From NCBI RefSeq assembly GCF_004216715.1, contig NZ_SGXG01000001.1, positions 186,001-250,000 of the forward strand: a DNA stretch of 64,000 nucleotides, written 5' to 3'. The stretch comes from Cecembia calidifontis. Its GTDB lineage: Bacteria; Bacteroidota; Bacteroidia; Cytophagales; Cyclobacteriaceae. The notes under the pieces were generated by a model. The model did not search any database, had not been told where the DNA came from, and was given only the letters and a program-made list of their open reading frames with translations. Shown here one piece after another: positions 60,300 to 64,000 of this stretch (position 1 is the stretch's first letter; each line of letters starts with the position of its first letter). Position numbers and translations under genes: made by a program.

Positions 60300-60875
60300 T
60301 CATGGAGCTATCCAAGAACCTGTCCAGCTCTCTTCCTCTCTATCAAACCTAATCCTCAAATGCTCCAATACATTAAGTTGCAGGGCTTCAATAGAATAGG
60401 GAATAATCCTGACAAGCATAAAATACTGATTGCTTGACAAATCCTCATTCCAAAAAAAAGCATCTTCAGGCTGAAAAATAGACAGGCCCGGAGCAATTAA
60501 GGAGTTGTATGCTTTTCTTGCTTCTCCCTGCACCCTGTTCCAATGAGCTGCAGCTAGTACATCTTGATGATGCAGATAAGCCTGACCACTTATCCGAATC
60601 TGTGCTCTTTTTTGGGGATGATAGAAAAGTAGGGACACGTTGGGGTCAGCTTGTATGCTTTTTACTTTTTGGGTCCGGGAATCCGTATACATGAAAATGT
60701 TTAGGTCTTCATCCACTTTCCTTAAAACCACATGGCGCAAATCTGGCGCTGCATCCCCTTGAGTTCCGAAAACCAAATACCTGAAAGGATGCTTTTTATC
60801 CAAAGCACCACGGTGCAGTTCATGTTTTACGATGGAAAAAACTTCACTTGGACTGTTCTGAATTTTGAATAACAT
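60300..60875 (-). CDS. Pyridoxamine 5'-phosphate oxidase-like flavin-binding protein
   Basis: A 191-residue split-barrel protein of the PNPOx-like superfamily: RHVVLRKVDEDLNIFMYTDSRTQKVKSIQADPNVSLLFYHPQKRAQIRISGQAYLHH is the typical FMN-binding sheet. It ends LRIRFDREEESWTGSWIAP, resembling the R-x-RF and W-x-x-x-x-x-P end of PNPOx enzymes. Could be a true oxidase or a related flavin reductase. Confidence 0.82.
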   Translation of the reverse strand: MLFKIQNSPSEVFSIVKHELHRGALDKKHPFRYLVFGTQGDAAPDLRHVVLRKVDEDLNIFMYTDSRTQKVKSIQADPNVSLLFYHPQKRAQIRISGQAYLHHQDVLAAAHWNRVQGEARKAYNSLIAPGLSIFQPEDAFFWNEDLSSNQYFMLVRIIPYSIEALQLNVLEHLRIRFDREEESWTGSWIAP

Positions 60876-60950
60876 TACTTAGAAATGAATTGGCGATAAG
60901 ATTAAGACGATTGTTGATCTAACCTTCCAAACAACCCAATTGTTAAGAAA

Positions 60951-62048
60951 TTATACGCCTCTACACCTGGAAAAAATCTCATCTTTAAACTTCTTGTCAT
61001 TTTTTAAAATATCGAAAAATTCTTTCATGTATTGTTTCATTGCAGGAACTTCTTTTGGACTAAGATGCACTGCGGCCTGATGAAAAGCTTCCCAAACCAT
61101 TGGCTCCCGCTCGAGGTAATAAGCCCTTACATATTGAAAAAGGGCCTCATCCCTACAAAAACCCCGGTATAGTCTCTGCCTCACAGAATTGATATTCAGC
61201 TTTTCACTTACTGTAGCATACTGAGCATTGACCATCCCTGTCATATCAAAATCATAACACAAAGGAATATAAGCTGTATTGGGTAGCTGCATGATGGTCA
61301 CATTATGCTGAACAGCCGCTGACCAATCTGTATTCCCTATGAAGAATTGAAAAAAGTCATGAACCACAGAGGCAGTATCCTGAAGTCTCATGGGATTCAT
61401 TTCCCTCCCCTTATGCAGCTTGGCCCCAAACCTATCTGCCACCAAACCATCGTCTTCTATAAATATTGCCTTAACATCATAAGCCTTTTGCTGTTTAGAT
61501 CCTTCATCAGTCAGATTGAGATTGATTAATCTTGAATTAAAATGGTAAGGACTTAGCGGTTCATATAATTTGTAACAAATGTATTCCTTTACCAAAAAAT
61601 CACTGGCATCCTTGGCATTTTGACAAGGCAAAACCACTTTCAAGGTTTTATTTCCCTCGAAAAGGGTCCCCTTCACCTCCTTTTTTTTCATATGTACTTT
61701 CAACGGGGTAAAGAAACACTGATCCCTTCTGAAATTACCCCGACCACGGGTAATTATCGGTATGGAATCCCAACCTTGATCTTCCTTACCGTAAAAAAGA
61801 TATCCTGATTTACCCTCTTCATCTGATTTCCTGGATTTCACTTCCTTGAAAGAATAGCCTAACCTTACATCCAAAAGCTCATCCTCTTGGAATAATATTG
61901 ATTTTTTAGACTCCTGCTGGGACAAGGAAAAGTTAACTGCACCCAAAAAAGTGAAAAGAAGAATGAAAAACAGGAGTTCTTTCCCCCACTTTATATCCCT
62001 TAAAATCATTTTCATTAATGGACATAAAAAAGATGGGAAAAGTCTCAT
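60951..62048 (-). CDS. Uncharacterised secreted protein, CotH-like C-terminal segment
   Basis: A 365-residue protein (start uncertain: ATGs at 62048, 62015 and 62009 all precede a hydrophobic signal FFILLFTFLGAVNFSLSQ). The C-terminal half contains IGNTDWSAAVQHNVTIM and YIPLCYDFDMTGMVN, reminiscent of the CotH kinase motif with GNTDW and DFD, but the N-terminal half is not recognised. It may be an atypical protein kinase-like fold at the cell surface. It lies 85 bases downstream of the PycTM-like gene. Confidence 0.65.
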   Translation of the reverse strand: MRLFPSFLCPLMKMILRDIKWGKELLFFILLFTFLGAVNFSLSQQESKKSILFQEDELLDVRLGYSFKEVKSRKSDEEGKSGYLFYGKEDQGWDSIPIITRGRGNFRRDQCFFTPLKVHMKKKEVKGTLFEGNKTLKVVLPCQNAKDASDFLVKEYICYKLYEPLSPYHFNSRLINLNLTDEGSKQQKAYDVKAIFIEDDGLVADRFGAKLHKGREMNPMRLQDTASVVHDFFQFFIGNTDWSAAVQHNVTIMQLPNTAYIPLCYDFDMTGMVNAQYATVSEKLNINSVRQRLYRGFCRDEALFQYVRAYYLEREPMVWEAFHQAAVHLSPKEVPAMKQYMKEFFDILKNDKKFKDEIFSRCRGV

Positions 62049-62133
62049 GGTAGAAAAGGTTTAAGTTCAATCAAAAATTAAACAAAAACCACAACAAATC
62101 AAAGGGTTACAAGCCCAAATCAACGCCCCCCAG

Positions 62134-62706
62134 TTAAAGAATATCAAAAAGGAGATAGGCCAAAAATGAGCAAACACCTATAGCCAGACCGAGAAGAAAG
62201 ACATTATAAGCATATCCCAAGAGATTATACTTGTTTTTTAAGACCTTCCCTTGGTAATATAAGGTGACTGCCATGTGGCTGTTCAGCTCGCTACGGGAAG
62301 GAAGTATTTTTTCGAGTTCCTTTAAAAATCCTTCTTTGGAATAAGCTGAACTCTCACCGAAAAACAAAAGACTACCTTGGTTTGGATTACTGGGCACTGT
62401 TTTATCATCCACTATTTTAGGCTTAGCAGCCTGCACCCCCAAAATTGTAGAAATGAAACAGGTTATTAAAATAAATACGAGAGGTATAATCAATTTAGAA
62501 CCATACAGATCAATTTTATTGGAAATCGTCCCATATCCCGATATGGCAATAATAGATGAAATAACCAGGGCATTGATACTGATAACCATATTGGCCTTGT
62601 TGTCTGCGATCTGCAGCAGATTGCAATTGTTTTTAAATGCCACCCTAAAAAATGTCTGCCTCTCCCGTTCAGATTTTTCTTTTTTAGACGATAGTTCTTC
62701 CTGCAT
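62134..62706 (-). CDS. PycTM/DUF5706-like membrane protein
   Basis: A 190-residue protein with three hydrophobic segments (near residues 43-58, 73-92 and 168-188). The stretch FRVAFKNNCNLLQIADNKANMVISINALVIS matches the PycTM effector family, in which IADNKAN followed by a membrane helix is typical. In the Pycsar defence systems such a protein disrupts the membrane upon cUMP/cCMP production by a PycC cyclase. No cyclase gene is found nearby, so either it is an orphan or it has another role. Confidence 0.75.
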   Translation of the reverse strand: MQEELSSKKEKSERERQTFFRVAFKNNCNLLQIADNKANMVISINALVISSIIAISGYGTISNKIDLYGSKLIIPLVFILITCFISTILGVQAAKPKIVDDKTVPSNPNQGSLLFFGESSAYSKEGFLKELEKILPSRSELNSHMAVTLYYQGKVLKNKYNLLGYAYNVFLLGLAIGVCSFLAYLLFDIL

Positions 62707-62858
62707 ATAAGTTTGGTTTCGGGTAATTAATTTACAAAAAATTTCTCCTCAACCACTGAATTGTAAAATAAAGATGGATGGAGAACTTTAAAAATATGAG
62801 TAAACCTTTTTTTTATACATCAGGGCTTCCTCTTGGTATTCACATAAAAAAATAAAAG

Positions 62859-62886
62859 AGGCTGTCCCTATTTTTGGGACAGCCTT
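62859..62886 (-). terminator. Rho-independent terminator of clpB
   Basis: Stem AGGCTGTCCC / GGGACAGCCT with loop TATTTTT, followed on the minus strand by TTTTATTTTTTT. It lies 22 bases after the clpB stop codon. Confidence 0.9.
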
Positions 62887-62907
62887 AGATAAAATGTGTT
62901 GGCTTTG

Positions 62908-64000
62908 TTATACCGCTATGGTATCCACATTTTTGAAGTAAACCTGCTTGTCAGCATCTAGGTCCACCAATACTGCAGAATCGCTCTTTATATAACCTGC
63001 CAAAATTTGTTTGGACAGCTCATTGAGAATCAATCGCTGCATGGTTCTCTTAAGTGGTCTTGCTCCAAACTGTGGGTCAAAGCCTACTTCTCCTAGATAA
63101 TCCAGTACCTCCTGTGTCGCCTCAATCTCAATATTGGCTTCTGCCAGTCGTTTTTGGATTTCCCTCCACTGTATATCCACTATTTTTCTGGTGACTTCTT
63201 TATTGAGCGGTTCAAACATGATCACCTCATCTATCCTATTGAGGAACTCCGGTCTCACGGATTTCTTCAACAGGTCAAAGACCTCGGCTTTGGTTTTTTC
63301 CATTACCTCTTCTTTGTTCCACTCTTCCATTTCGGCAAACCTCTCCTGAATCAGGTGCGAACCGATATTGGTGGTAAGGATGATGATGGTGTTTTTGAAA
63401 TTGGCCACCCTACCTTTATTGTCTGTCAACCTTCCGTCATCCAGCACCTGTAGCAGGATATTGAACACATCCGGATGGGCTTTTTCGATTTCATCCAACA
63501 GGACTACAGAATAAGGCTTGCGTCTGACCGCCTCAGTCAATTGCCCTCCTTCATCATAGCCTACATATCCCGGAGGCGCTCCCACCAATCTGGATACCGC
63601 ATGCCTTTCCTGATATTCGGACATATCTATTCTCACCATGGCATTCTCATCATTGAAGAGGTATTCTGCCAAAGCTTTGGCCAATTCTGTCTTACCCACA
63701 CCGGTGGTACCCAAAAAGATAAATGAACCTATCGGACGCTTGGGATCCTGTAGCCCAGCCCTGCTTCTTCTTACCGCATCGGAAAGTGCAGCAATAGCCT
63801 CTCTTTGTCCCGCGACACGTTTGCCCAACTCATCTTCCAGGTGGAGGAGTTTTTCCCTCTCACTTTGGATCATTTTGGAAAGAGGAATTCCTGTCCATTT
63901 GGAAACCACAGCAGCAATATCTTCATGGTCCACTTCTTCTTTCAATAATGGCGAACCCTGTTGCATTTCAGCCAACTGCTTTTTGTAGTTTTCAAGTTTT
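62908..64000 (-). CDS. clpB: Chaperone ClpB, C-terminal part
   Basis: The 3' part of a disaggregase gene whose start lies off the right edge; about 364 residues are in view. Present: the end of the middle coiled-coil region, WTGIPLSKM, the second AAA+ domain with Walker A GTTGVGKTELAKALAEY, pore loop GYVGYDEGGQLTEAVRR, Walker B VVLLDEIEKAHPD, and the C-terminal D2 small domain (LGEVGFDPQFGARPLKRTMQRLI). It extracts proteins from aggregates with DnaK. A ClpC/ClpA origin is less likely given the VDHEDIAAVVSKWTGIPL linker. Confidence 0.95.
   Translation of the reverse strand, partial: KLENYKKQLAEMQQGSPLLKEEVDHEDIAAVVSKWTGIPLSKMIQSEREKLLHLEDELGKRVAGQREAIAALSDAVRRSRAGLQDPKRPIGSFIFLGTTGVGKTELAKALAEYLFNDENAMVRIDMSEYQERHAVSRLVGAPPGYVGYDEGGQLTEAVRRKPYSVVLLDEIEKAHPDVFNILLQVLDDGRLTDNKGRVANFKNTIIILTTNIGSHLIQERFAEMEEWNKEEVMEKTKAEVFDLLKKSVRPEFLNRIDEVIMFEPLNKEVTRKIVDIQWREIQKRLAEANIEIEATQEVLDYLGEVGFDPQFGARPLKRTMQRLILNELSKQILAGYIKSDSAVLVDLDADKQVYFKNVDTIAV

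Noticed and set aside
62134..62706. A complete Pycsar defence system
   Set aside because: Only the PycTM-like protein is seen. No cyclase gene lies on either side within the window.

Overview
The window looks like a chromosomal segment of a Bacteroidota bacterium, most likely of the Cyclobacteriaceae/Cytophagales type. Protein sequences, moderate GC, a large type II-C Cas9, RAYT/REP-like palindromes, an M56/BlaI pair, a PycTM-family protein and promoters of the TTTG / TAnnTTTG (-33/-7) kind all fit. This placement comes from recognising families by eye, not from a search.

Region 1 (1-9.85 kb) is a type II-C CRISPR-Cas locus. It has a long array (38 full, apparently identical 46-bp repeats in view, continuing off the left edge), then cas2, cas1, a REP-associated tyrosine transposase (RAYT) gene and cas9 on the minus strand. 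A divergent tracrRNA with a clear anti-repeat and terminator lies upstream of cas9. Two families of palindromic REP-like elements flank the RAYT, and one copy sits in frame inside its coding sequence. Two spacers near the cas side are near-identical.

Region 2 (9.9-12.3 kb) holds two purine nucleoside phosphorylase paralogues and an FMN reductase. Region 3 (12.3-27.8 kb) is an uninterrupted dcw operon, mraZ-rsmH-ftsL-ftsI-murE-mraY-murD-ftsW-murG-murC-ftsQ-ftsA-ftsZ, with a triple MraZ box in front.

Region 4 (28-45.3 kb) is mixed metabolism: a TlpA-like lipoprotein, a polyprenyl synthase, a GPAT/GpsA pair for phosphatidate synthesis, an APC permease, a glycosidase-like/nucleoside hydrolase/PQQ dehydrogenase operon, an orphan DUF433 protein, a YpdA-like reductase, an NRDE protein and a BlaI/M56 sensor pair with three visible operators.

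Region 5 (45.3-53.6 kb) has thrABC behind a threonine-rich leader peptide too short for ordinary ORF calling, then a three-gene envelope/oxidoreductase cluster, MscS and an alkyltransferase-like protein. Region 6 (53.6-64 kb) carries an IS1634-like element that cleanly interrupts an XRE regulator gene (TTAA duplication), a sodium symporter, clpS, recR, a broken tRNA next to an intact tRNA-Ala(GGC), a GIY-YIG gene, a P-loop kinase/small protein pair, an orphan PycTM-type membrane protein and the 3' part of clpB.
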